NCBI GenBank assembly: GCA_024743215.1
Contig: JANSWZ010000003.1
Span: 475,930-539,929, forward strand
Direction: 5' to 3'
DNA length: 64,000 nucleotides
Source: Alphaproteobacteria bacterium
Lineage (GTDB): Bacteria > Pseudomonadota > Alphaproteobacteria > Rhizobiales > GCA-2746425
Shown here: in pieces, positions 25,415 to 33,034 of the stretch
Position numbering within the stretch: the first letter of the stretch is position 1
Layout of the letters: each line of letters begins with the position of its first letter
Made by a program: the position numbers and the translations under genes
Notes under the pieces: generated by a model
Databases searched by the model: none
What the model saw: only the letters and a program-made list of their open reading frames with translations
Told to the model about the DNA's origin: nothing

Positions 25415-25443
25415 AGCCCATATCTCCATGCATTAACGCAAAG

Positions 25444-25463
25444 TATACTAACCAGTGAGTGTA
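25444..25463. promoter_or_regulatory. Candidate TetR operator
   Basis: TATACTAACCAGTGAGTGTA is a 20-base imperfect palindrome (14 of 20 positions symmetric) centred between the divergent TetR and enoyl-CoA hydratase genes. The TACTNACCNGTNAGTA-like form is common for TetR operators. Confidence 0.5.
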
Positions 25464-25513
25464 ATGCAATTCCAATCGACCCTATCCTTCCCCTAACGAT
25501 GAAGGAGAAATAA

Positions 25514-26305
25514 ATGTCCCAGCTTATTCAATATGAAACCCGTGGCCGCGTTGCCATTTTGACATTGAACCGACCGGAGAAACTGAATGCGTTGAACTAT
25601 GCGACCATCGACAATCTGATGGAGCATCTCGATCTGATAGAAAAGGATGATGCTGTGGGCGCGGTCATCCTGACCGGAGCTGGGGAGCGCGCTTTTTGTG
25701 CCGGTGGTGACATTTACGAGTTTTCAGAGAGCATCAAATCAGGTGTTGATGTCGCGGTACGGGAATTTTGCAAACGCGGACAGACCATGACGGATCGGTT
25801 GGAGTGTTTTCCAAAGCCGATGATTGCCGCAGTCAACGGCCTGGCCTATGGGGGCGGGTGCGAGATAACCGAGGCTGTTCACCTTGCTGTTGCCAGTGAC
25901 AGGGCCATGTTTGCCAAACCAGAAATCAATATAGGCATTCCGCCAACCTTTGGTGGCACCCAGCGGCTTCCACGGTTGGCAGGCCGGAAAAGGGCACTGG
26001 AGCTTTTGCTGACGGGGCAAGCCTTCTCACCACAACGGGCTTATGAGCTGGGACTGATCAACAAAATCGTTCCGCAAGATCAACTGATGTCATCAGCTTT
26101 CGAATTGGCAGATCAAGTGCTGCAACACTCATCGCTGGCCGCGGCTCGGATCATTGGTGCCGTCACCAGAGGCGTCAATACTACGATCGGGGAAGGTCTG
26201 AATATTGAGCGCGAACAGTTTGCACGTATGGCGGCAACCCAGGACGTGCATGAAGGTTTGCAGGCTTGGATAGAGCGCAGAAAACCGGTTTATCAGGGTT
26301 GTTAA
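25514..26305 (+). CDS. Enoyl-CoA hydratase/isomerase (crotonase) family protein
   Basis: 263 residues with complete crotonase fold signatures: LTLNRPEKLNALN (18-28), oxyanion loop GERAFCAGGDI (57-67), NGLAYGGGCEITEAVHLAVAS (108-128) and KPEINIGIPPTFGGTQRLPRLAG. Glu117 and Glu137 align with the two catalytic glutamates of enoyl-CoA hydratases, so hydratase activity is plausible rather than only isomerase or hydrolase. GGAG ribosome site before ATG 25514. Substrate chain length cannot be read from sequence. Divergent from a TetR regulator, which suggests control by an acyl-CoA or fatty acid. Confidence 0.9.
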   Translation: MSQLIQYETRGRVAILTLNRPEKLNALNYATIDNLMEHLDLIEKDDAVGAVILTGAGERAFCAGGDIYEFSESIKSGVDVAVREFCKRGQTMTDRLECFPKPMIAAVNGLAYGGGCEITEAVHLAVASDRAMFAKPEINIGIPPTFGGTQRLPRLAGRKRALELLLTGQAFSPQRAYELGLINKIVPQDQLMSSAFELADQVLQHSSLAAARIIGAVTRGVNTTIGEGLNIEREQFARMAATQDVHEGLQAWIERRKPVYQGC

Positions 26306-26339
26306 AATTGCCTGCTCTTGTGTAAGTGCGCGTCGAGAA

Positions 26340-26369
26340 GCATGAGCATTTTTGGGAAAATGCTCATGC
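26340..26369. terminator. Strong hairpin between convergent genes
   Basis: GCATGAGCATTTT (26340-26352) pairs perfectly over 13 bases with AAAATGCTCATGC (26357-26369), loop TGGG. It lies between the ends of the hydratase and TPR genes. There is no outer U-run, so it is a 3'-end hairpin or bidirectional terminator of unusual form. Confidence 0.5.
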
Positions 26370-26381
26370 TCAAAGCCTTTG

Positions 26382-27722
26382 TCAGGCCGCTACGTTTGCG
26401 TTGCCTGAAGCTGACTTGGCTCTTGCCAGAAAATTGCGATTGACCGGGCTGTGTGGCTTGAGCTCAATGCGTTCATTGGCAAGTGATTCAGAAACACCCT
26501 TCATCTGGCCGCGAATGGCAGCTTCGGTCAGCGTCCAGTCTATGATGTCGCGTTGGGCGTGGCTGCCACCAAAGGTGTTGGAAATGAAGCGGGCACTGTG
26601 GAGCCTATCAACAGCAGTTTCATAATCTGCCTGCCAGAATGCAACAAAGCCTTCGACCAGCGAAATGACGGTCTGTTTTCCCCATTTGCTGACTTCTGAC
26701 CCATCATCAGTGCTGTTGCGATAGTTGGTCAGAATCTTCTCGACGCGGTCCTGCCGCCCTGCGCCCAAATAGGCCATCACCGCGTGCCAATCGTTAAAGG
26801 GATAGCCTTTGCCATCGGCATGCGCGTCCCAGGCAGCGGCGACAGACTGCCAGCGATTGCCAACATCATGATCTATGAGGTGAAGTCGCCACAACAGTGC
26901 GGAAGCATCTACCAGATCAAGAGCTACAGCGCTTTGGTCCTGTCCGATCTCAGTATCGTAAAGGCGCAGGGCTTCGTCATTCTGCTCCAGTTCAAGATGG
27001 AACAGGGACCGGTGCCACCAATTGTGAACCTTGAAAAAATTGTCGTCGCCGGTCCAGTGGGGCTCGCGGGCGATCATCCAACCAATGCCGTCTTCCGCGC
27101 GACCCTGCATCTCCATTACATGTGCCACGGCGTGATGTGCCCAGCAGTCCAGGGGTTGCAGGTCAATTGCTTTGCGTCCCATGTCTTCCGCACGGACATA
27201 GTCTCCGGTTTCCTCAAGGCCGAATGCGTGCATTCCAAGGAGGACCGAATAGCCTGGCATGTCGCTTGACCATTTGGGCAGCACGCGTGCGATCCGATCA
27301 CGAAGATTGCGTCCATTGGCACGGTAAAAATCCATCAGATGTCCGCATTGAAGAGCGACAAGATCGTGTGGGTAGGTGTTGTTGTGATGATCAAGGGCAA
27401 GGGCAGCGGCGGTCCATTCACCGGCGAGCAGTAAATCAAGGGCATTGATATGGGATTTTTCCCGATCATTCATGCCAAGTGTTTTGGCGGTATGGACTAT
27501 CTGTTTGGCTTCAGCTGTGGCATCGGGTTCGGTTGCCAACGCATACAGGTGCGCTTTGGTGATATGCGCCATGGCACATTCAGGCGTCAGTTCAATGGCC
27601 TCATCCAGCAGAGCTACCGGGTCACCACGGTAAATATTGAATGCAGCGACTGAGCGGTCAAACAGCTCAGTTGAATTGGCGCTGGCACCAGAAAGGATGT
27701 TTCCTTGTTTGTCGGTAATCAT
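26382..27722 (-). CDS. Tetratricopeptide-repeat-like protein
   Basis: 446 residues from ATG 27722 (GAGAG ribosome site). It is built of helical repeats: FDRSVAAFNIYRGDPVALLDEAIELTPECAMAH, AEDMGRKAIDLQPLDCWAHHAVAHVMEMQG, EALRLYDTEIGQ. The conserved run DCWAHHAVAHV-GWMIAREPHWTGDDNFFKVHNWWHRSLFHLE, rich in His and Trp, identifies a family of bacterial TPR proteins annotated as such but not characterised; the His cluster could bind metal. No signal peptide, so cytoplasmic. Divergent from the TetR gene at 27969. Confidence 0.75.
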   Translation of the reverse strand: MITDKQGNILSGASANSTELFDRSVAAFNIYRGDPVALLDEAIELTPECAMAHITKAHLYALATEPDATAEAKQIVHTAKTLGMNDREKSHINALDLLLAGEWTAAALALDHHNNTYPHDLVALQCGHLMDFYRANGRNLRDRIARVLPKWSSDMPGYSVLLGMHAFGLEETGDYVRAEDMGRKAIDLQPLDCWAHHAVAHVMEMQGRAEDGIGWMIAREPHWTGDDNFFKVHNWWHRSLFHLELEQNDEALRLYDTEIGQDQSAVALDLVDASALLWRLHLIDHDVGNRWQSVAAAWDAHADGKGYPFNDWHAVMAYLGAGRQDRVEKILTNYRNSTDDGSEVSKWGKQTVISLVEGFVAFWQADYETAVDRLHSARFISNTFGGSHAQRDIIDWTLTEAAIRGQMKGVSESLANERIELKPHSPVNRNFLARAKSASGNANVAA

Positions 27723-27772
27723 TTTTTCTCTCTTCAGATAAAAGATTGTGAACACATCGAGCTACAGTTTCT

Positions 27773-27949
27773 GGTACGTACCGGCGGCCTGAAACTGTTG
27801 GCGGGAACATGGGCTTTCAACATCTGAAAGAATAGAATCTTTGCGGTACAGTTTGTCCGTTTTATATTAGTCAATTAAATCAGATATTTGTTCTGGACTG
27901 GGTGCTTTTCTTTGGCATTTTAGTTCAAAAACTTGACCATTGGTACAGT
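27773..27949. promoter_or_regulatory. GGTAC boxes in the TPR/TetR divergent region
   Basis: A perfect palindrome GGTACGTACC (27773-27782) and two direct copies of GGTACAGT (27845-27852 and 27942-27949) lie in the 246-base gap between the TPR gene and the second TetR gene; the last lies 19 bases before the TetR ATG. They are candidate operators for that TetR protein. Confidence 0.35.
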
Positions 27950-27968
27950 GAATTCGGGAGGTGGCAAA

Positions 27969-28586
27969 ATGAAGAAGGGAGAGCTAACGCGTGAGCGGTT
28001 GTTGAACATCGCTGAGACCGGCGTGTTGTCGAAAGGGTTTGGAGCCACTTCCATTGATGAGATCATTGCAGAAGCCGAGATTACAAAAAGTGGTTTCTTT
28101 TATCATTTCAAGGATAAAAACGAACTCGCCTTGGCATTGCTGCAACGCTACGCGGACACTGAAGCTGCGATCATTGATTCAATCTTCGACAGAGCGACCG
28201 AACTTGATGATGACCCTTTGCATTCATTGCTGATTGGGCTGAAACTTTTTGCGGAGATGCTGGACGATCTGCCCAAAGGACATCCAGGTTGCATGGTGGC
28301 CAGCATTTGTTTCAGCGAACGCTTGTTTGATGATAAAGTGCTGAAACTCAATCGTCAGGTCATACTTGACTGGCGTGTCAGATTTCGAACCAAATTGGAG
28401 GCCGTAGCCGCTCAGTACCCACCTCATGACGAGGTTGATATGGATGCGCTCGCCGATATGATTTCAGCTGTTGTTGATGGTGGTATCGTCTTATCGAAGG
28501 TGCTCGGTGAACCGCAAGCACTTGGCAAGCAAGTCATGCTCTTTCGATCTTACATTGCTTTTTTGTTTGCACCCACAAATCATTGA
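27969..28586 (+). CDS. TetR family transcriptional regulator
   Basis: 205 residues from ATG 27969, placed by a GGGAGG ribosome site 7 bases upstream; an earlier in-frame ATG has none. HTH: RLLNIAETGVLSKGFGATSIDEIIAEAEITKSGFFYHFKDKNELALALLQRY. The C-terminal domain begins with DDPLHSLLIGLKLFAEML and contains HPGCMVASICFSERLF, a motif of the AcrR/YcdC-like subgroup that often answers to electrophiles or small lipophilic ligands. Divergent from the TPR gene. A proposed autoregulatory GGTAC palindrome lies between. Confidence 0.88.
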   Translation: MKKGELTRERLLNIAETGVLSKGFGATSIDEIIAEAEITKSGFFYHFKDKNELALALLQRYADTEAAIIDSIFDRATELDDDPLHSLLIGLKLFAEMLDDLPKGHPGCMVASICFSERLFDDKVLKLNRQVILDWRVRFRTKLEAVAAQYPPHDEVDMDALADMISAVVDGGIVLSKVLGEPQALGKQVMLFRSYIAFLFAPTNH

Positions 28587-28727
28587 TTGAGAATTTGTCA
28601 GCGGAGAGAGTGTGCTTTGCAGGTGTGACACTGAAGTGAGATTAGTTGATCCCTGCCTCACAGGAGGGAACTCAAGCACCCGGATCAGCTGCAAGCGTGT
28701 TGATTTACCCCCAATTGAGTTCAGACC

Positions 28728-29054
28728 CTAGCGTTGCTGTCTGCGCAATCTACATTTGAACCAGATTTCCAAGTCTTCAAATGTGACTTGTCCAGTTGCG
28801 ATCTGAACAACAAGGTCATCCACAGGTTCATCATCGTCAATGTCAAGGTAGTACCCGCTACGTTGGATCAACAGCTCCGCAAGTATCCATGCGGTCCGTT
28901 TGTTGCCGTCAATGAACCCATGGTTTCCGACGACGCTGTGCAATATCGCAGCCACTTTCCGGGTTATCGGTCGGTGGTATCCGGAATAGGGTCTCGATAG
29001 AGCAGATTCTATCAAATGCAGGCTCGCGATGCCGTCACGTCCTCCATATTTCAA
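28728..29054 (-). CDS. doc: Doc-type (death-on-curing) toxin, Fic fold; start uncertain
   Basis: The Fic/Doc motif HGFIDGNKRTAW is plain; GNKR instead of GNGR marks the Doc subgroup, whose P1 member phosphorylates and disables EF-Tu. After it come the long helix and YYLDIDDDEPVDDLVVQIATGQV typical of Doc. From TTG 29054 the product has 108 residues, but the Doc-like N-terminus continues upstream in the same frame (TLADALTAHDEALKYGGRDG) to about 29107 and no ATG or GTG occurs before the in-frame stop near 29219. So either TTG is used and helix 1 is lost, or a rare start or reading across from the partner gene is used, or a base is wrong. It follows the small basic gene, overlapping its end if full length. 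Confidence 0.8.
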   Translation of the reverse strand: MKYGGRDGIASLHLIESALSRPYSGYHRPITRKVAAILHSVVGNHGFIDGNKRTAWILAELLIQRSGYYLDIDDDEPVDDLVVQIATGQVTFEDLEIWFKCRLRRQQR

Positions 29055-29106
29055 TGCTTCATCGTGAGCAGTAAGAGCATCAGCGAGGGTGACTCGATAA
29101 TGACGC

Positions 29107-29292
29107 TTAGCGATTGGACAGTCTCTGTAAGGCAGCGCTGCGTTTCGATGAAACGTCTTTGACTGCTGACTGGGACTTTGGGTTGGCTTTGCTGGTGCCT
29201 TTCGCGGTGGAAACGGCTACAAATCGGCCGGATTTAGACTCACGCGTGACCCACCCACCAGTCACTGGAGTTTTCTTTGATTTATGTCCCAT
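29107..29292 (-). CDS. Small basic protein, likely Doc antitoxin
   Basis: 61 residues, about one quarter Lys/Arg, rich in Ser and Thr. TRESKSGRFV followed by a K-x-SP-K-S repeat and the ending KRSAALQRLSNR recalls the short proteins that often precede Doc/Fic toxin genes in alphaproteobacteria; these differ from the P1 Phd antitoxin. It directly precedes the Doc gene on the same strand, the usual antitoxin-toxin order. ATG 29292 has a GCGAG ribosome site. No DNA-binding domain can be seen. Antitoxin function is inferred from position. Confidence 0.6.
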   Translation of the reverse strand: MGHKSKKTPVTGGWVTRESKSGRFVAVSTAKGTSKANPKSQSAVKDVSSKRSAALQRLSNR

Positions 29293-29472
29293 AGTCTCGC
29301 CAATTCCAATTCTACCGGTTCGGACTATCCTTTATGTATATAGGTAAATAGAAGATTTCCACTTTTTTCATGCTTTTATTGGAGCGCTAGAGAAGTGAGT
29401 TTCTGGCGCAATTTCTTAGTTTTCCTTAACTCAATGCTAAAGGACACGAGGTTACATAGAAACGCTAAACCG

Positions 29473-30606
29473 CTAGAACTGCGATCCCAGACCAACCGAA
29501 TTGCGTTGTTCCAACCTGTCCAGATTGACGATTGTGGACAGCATCAAACGGTCGTGGCTCCAATCATTGGGCTTTTGAATGGCGAATGCCATCAGGCCTG
29601 ACAGGGACAAGAGCAGGGCTGCCACAACTGCAACTGTTGTGCGGGACTGGCGTTTGGCATTTCCATCCAAAGCCGAGAGCACACGGTTGGCGAGCAGGCG
29701 CGCTGGTTTTTTGCGCAGCAAGCGGCTTTGGGTTTCAACCAGCGACACTTTCGGGATTTGCAGAGCAAAGATCGAAGGGCGTTCGAAGCGATTGGCGCAG
29801 ACGCGTAGCAGACAGTCGCAATAGTCGCGTGCGGACAGGCCCGCACGGCGCAGGACCTGCTGATCACAAGACAATTCGCGCAATTCCTCAATCTGATGTT
29901 TGAGGAAATGGAACGCCGGGTTCCAGAAGAATATGGGCGTCAGCAGGGCTGCACTGATTTCCCATTCTACGTCGCGCTGGCGTAAATGTTGCAATTCATG
30001 GGCTATCGCGACTTTCAAATCGGTGGATTGAGCCAGCATGGAGGAGGGCAGTACGATGTACCGTTTGCCAAATGTGCGGGTTGAATAGGGGACACGCACC
30101 ATATCACTGACCAGAAAGTACACATTGCCAAAGCGGCGCCATGGATAGGCAGATTGAAGTGAACTGTTGAGCTTAACAGCCGTAAGGATTGAGCGCAGGC
30201 CCATGTAAAGCGCGCACAACAACATGCCCAGAAGTATGGAAATTGTAATGGGATGGTCAAGCGAGGTGATTTCCGCTGTCAGGGTCTGACGCGCCGTCAG
30301 GACCGCCTCCAACGACAATGGGCTCATTTGCAGATTGCCCTTGATGTATTGGGACACCACAAAATCTGACAGATTAATCGGTACGCTTTCCGACAAGAAT
30401 GCCTGATTGATGCAAACCGAAAACAGGATCGGCAGTGAAATTGCAGCCACTATTATGAATTTGAGCAGGCTTGCCTGAGAGGTAAATGCGTATCGAAACG
30501 AAAAATGTTTCATCAGAAAACGCGCGAAAAGCCATAGGCCTGCCGTCGCCATCAACAACACATTGATATCGAAATATGTGCTTAAGACCGCTTCAATTAG
30601 CGTCAT
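29473..30606 (-). CDS. M56-family (BlaR1-like) membrane metallopeptidase
   Basis: 377 residues from ATG 30606 (the open frame extends upstream into the BlaI gene). Four membrane helices: about 12-32, 46-66, 123-143, and one near the C-terminus (VAVVAALLLSLSGLMAFAI). The zinc site HELQH is at 203-207, followed by the family's RELSCDQQVL with the third ligand Glu. Unlike BlaR1/MecR1, only about 30 residues follow the last helix, so there is no penicillin-binding sensor domain. It overlaps the BlaI-type repressor gene by 14 bases and should cleave or relieve that repressor. Confidence 0.85.
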   Translation of the reverse strand: MTLIEAVLSTYFDINVLLMATAGLWLFARFLMKHFSFRYAFTSQASLLKFIIVAAISLPILFSVCINQAFLSESVPINLSDFVVSQYIKGNLQMSPLSLEAVLTARQTLTAEITSLDHPITISILLGMLLCALYMGLRSILTAVKLNSSLQSAYPWRRFGNVYFLVSDMVRVPYSTRTFGKRYIVLPSSMLAQSTDLKVAIAHELQHLRQRDVEWEISAALLTPIFFWNPAFHFLKHQIEELRELSCDQQVLRRAGLSARDYCDCLLRVCANRFERPSIFALQIPKVSLVETQSRLLRKKPARLLANRVLSALDGNAKRQSRTTVAVVAALLLSLSGLMAFAIQKPNDWSHDRLMLSTIVNLDRLEQRNSVGLGSQF

Positions 30607-31003
30607 CCCCAAGCCTCCTCCCCAGAAGTGCTCGAATTTCTTCCAGTGCATCTTGTGACAAATCATCGTCGTCGACAAGTCGTGCGACTAATGCGGCCGG
30701 TGTATTATCGAATAATTTGGCCGAGAGATCTTTCAAAAGGCGTGACTGATAGACGTCTTTTGTCAAAATGGGCTTGTAGATGAGTATCTTGCCCATTTTT
30801 TCACTGGTGACAAAATTCTTTTGCTCAAGAATGCGCAAAATCGTCGCGGCGGAGGTATAAGCCAGATCTCGACCAGGTTCCATATTCGCCAAAACGTCAC
30901 GCACAGACCCGTCGCCGTGGTCCCACAGCAACGTCATAAACTCCAATTCCACTTCCGTCAGGAATTCGTGGGTCTTGCGTCTTCTCATTTTGTTAACCGA
31001 CAT
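30593..31003 (-). CDS. BlaI/MecI/CopY-family repressor
   Basis: 136 residues. Winged helix of the penicillinase-repressor family: LTEVELEFMTLLWDHGDGSVRDVLANM, YTSAATILRILEQKNFVTSEKMGKILIYKPIL, then a C-terminal dimerisation helix set. It pairs with the M56 peptidase gene (14-base overlap). No beta-lactamase or penicillin-binding protein gene is present nearby, so targets are unknown; it probably represses its own operon. It lies 67 bases after the glycerol transporter operon on the same strand. Confidence 0.88.
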   Translation of the reverse strand: MSVNKMRRRKTHEFLTEVELEFMTLLWDHGDGSVRDVLANMEPGRDLAYTSAATILRILEQKNFVTSEKMGKILIYKPILTKDVYQSRLLKDLSAKLFDNTPAALVARLVDDDDLSQDALEEIRALLGRRLGDDAN

Positions 31004-31070
31004 TGTATCCTGTCATACGCCCTACCCTACATTGATGAAATTTCCAAATTTCGCGGTTCCTCTGTGGAAT

Positions 31071-31349
31071 CTATACTTTCCAGAAACAAAAAATGATCCA
31101 GGCAATACAGATGCCCAGTGGCCACCAAAGCGGCATGCCAAGGAAGCCCAACCATGCCAGCATGATGTAGACCGTTCCCAGCAGCGATATGAAAAGACGG
31201 TCGCCGCGTGTTGTTACCAATCCCAGAACGCCTTTGCGTTCGGCACCGCCTGGGCTGCGAATTTCAAGGGCGGTGAGAACACCCATTGCGGAAAAAATGC
31301 CGATGAAGACAAAGGCCGTCGGCCAGGTCCAGGCCATCCAACTGAGCAT
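31071..31349 (-). CDS. glpU: DUF2160 small membrane protein of the glycerol transporter
   Basis: 92 residues with three hydrophobic segments (about 4-24, 52-70, 74-90) and the conserved ALEIRSPGGAERKGVLGLVTTRGDRLFI loop. DUF2160 proteins occur at the end of the rhizobial glycerol ABC operon, where the gene is called glpU; its role is not established. Starts 12 bases after glpQ. Confidence 0.85.
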   Translation of the reverse strand: MLSWMAWTWPTAFVFIGIFSAMGVLTALEIRSPGGAERKGVLGLVTTRGDRLFISLLGTVYIMLAWLGFLGMPLWWPLGICIAWIIFCFWKV

Positions 31350-31361
31350 GGTCGTGTCCTC

Positions 31362-32159
31362 CTAAACCCGCCCGAGGGCAAAGCCCTTGGCGATGTAGTT
31401 TCGAACAAAGTAAATCACGATGGCACCTGGAATGATTGTCAGGGTTCCTGCTGCAGCAAGCAGGCCCAATTCATAGCCAGCGCTTGAGGCCGTCTTGGTC
31501 ATGGTGGCAGCAATTGGCTTTGCAGCAACTGCGGTCAGGGTTTTGGCCAGCAGCAATTCCACCCAGGAGAACATAAAGCAGAAAAAGCCTGTGACGCCCA
31601 CGCCCGCTTTAATGGCCGGCAGGAATATGGATATGAAAAAGCGCGGAAAGGAATAGCCATCAACATAGGCTGTTTCATCAAGCTCTTTCGGGACGCCGCT
31701 CATGAAGCCTTCCAGGATCCAGACCGCCAGAGGAATGTTGAACAGACAATGCGCCAGCGCCACGGCAATGTGAGTGTCGAACAGGCCAACGGCTGAATAG
31801 AGCTGGAAGAAGGGAAGGGCAAACACCGCTGCCGGAGCCATGCGGTTTGTCAACAACCAGAAGAACAATTGTTTGTCGCCCAGAAAGCGATAGCGCGAAA
31901 ACGCGTAGGCTGCGGGCAGGGCAACAGCAACTGAAATGATTGAATTCAGAGTCACATAGGTGATGGAGTTAATGTAGCCCCAATACCAGGTCGGATCAGT
32001 GAAGATGACCTTGTAATTATCGAAGGTCCATGTTTGCGGAAACAATGAGAAGCCAGAGAGGATTTCACCAGTTGTCTTGAAGCTCATCGCCACCAGCCAG
32101 TAAATTGGCAGCAACAGGAACAGGATATAGAGAATGGGAATGACGTGTCGTTTGCTCAT
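31362..32159 (-). CDS. glpQ: Glycerol ABC transporter permease (MalG-like)
   Basis: 265 residues, six membrane helices. The ABC importer EAA loop is visible as ELDETAYVDGYSFPRFFISIFLPAIKAGVGV, contacting an ATPase. The N-terminal LPIYWLVAMSFKTTGEILSGFSLFPQ is typical of CUT1 MalG-type permeases. It pairs with GlpP to form the membrane pore. Eleven bases separate it from glpP. Confidence 0.88.
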   Translation of the reverse strand: MSKRHVIPILYILFLLLPIYWLVAMSFKTTGEILSGFSLFPQTWTFDNYKVIFTDPTWYWGYINSITYVTLNSIISVAVALPAAYAFSRYRFLGDKQLFFWLLTNRMAPAAVFALPFFQLYSAVGLFDTHIAVALAHCLFNIPLAVWILEGFMSGVPKELDETAYVDGYSFPRFFISIFLPAIKAGVGVTGFFCFMFSWVELLLAKTLTAVAAKPIAATMTKTASSAGYELGLLAAAGTLTIIPGAIVIYFVRNYIAKGFALGRV

Positions 32160-32170
32160 CTCATTTATCC

Positions 32171-33034
32171 TTATTTGGCATCATCTTTGGTCATGAGCGT
32201 GTAGAACAGCCATGACACGAGAAGCGTGATTGCGAAGTAGATCAGCGACATGGCTGCCGCCGGGCCAAGGTCAAACTGGCCAAGAGCGATTTTCACCAGA
32301 TCAATCGACAGAAGCGTTGTGGAGTTGCCCGGCCCGCCGCCGGTCAGAACGAACGGTTCTGTGTAGATGTTGAAACTGTCCATGAAGCGCAGCAAAATGG
32401 CGATGGTCAGAACCTGCTTCATTTTCGGCAGTTGGATGAAGCGGAAGACGGCCCAGTTGGAGGCACCATCAATCTTGGCCGCCTGATAATAGGCGTCGGG
32501 AATTGACACCAGACCGGCATAGCTGAGCAGCACGACAAGGGAGGTCCAGTGCCAGACATCCATTGTGATGATGGTGGCCCAGGCTGCGAACGGGCTGCGC
32601 GTCATGTTGTAATCGATGCCCAGCGTGTTGTTCATGAAATAGCCCAGCAGGCCGATATCAGGCAGTGTGAAGATGTTCCACATGGCACCGACGACATTCC
32701 AGGGGATCAGCATGGGCAGCGCCATCGTCACCAGGCAGACGGGCACCCAGAACCCTTTGCGTGGCATCGACAGGGCAATGATCACGCCGAGGGGGATTTC
32801 GATCAGCAGGATGATACCGGTAAACATGAATTGGCGGCCAAGGGCCGCGTGAAACCGGTCGGAGCGCAACAATTGCTGGAACCAGTCCAGCCCCTGCCAG
32901 AAAAATACATTGTTACCAAAGGTTTCTTGAACCGAGTAATTGACCACGGTCATCATTGGAATGAGCGCGTTGAAGGCGACCAGTATCAGAACCGGAAGGA
33001 CAAAGAACCAGGCTTTCTGGTTTTGAGTTTTCAT
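32171..33034 (-). CDS. glpP: Glycerol ABC transporter permease (MalF-like)
   Basis: 287 residues, six membrane helices, with the EAA motif as YYQAAKIDGASNWAVFRFIQLPKMKQVL and the C-terminal FNIYTEPFVLTGGGPGNSTTLLSIDLVKIALGQFDLGPAAAMSLIY run characteristic of MalF/UgpA-type subunits. Start ATG 33034 overlaps the glpT stop by one base (TGATG), indicating coupled translation. Operon order and family match the rhizobial glpSTPQUV system. Confidence 0.88.
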   Translation of the reverse strand: MKTQNQKAWFFVLPVLILVAFNALIPMMTVVNYSVQETFGNNVFFWQGLDWFQQLLRSDRFHAALGRQFMFTGIILLIEIPLGVIIALSMPRKGFWVPVCLVTMALPMLIPWNVVGAMWNIFTLPDIGLLGYFMNNTLGIDYNMTRSPFAAWATIITMDVWHWTSLVVLLSYAGLVSIPDAYYQAAKIDGASNWAVFRFIQLPKMKQVLTIAILLRFMDSFNIYTEPFVLTGGGPGNSTTLLSIDLVKIALGQFDLGPAAAMSLIYFAITLLVSWLFYTLMTKDDAK

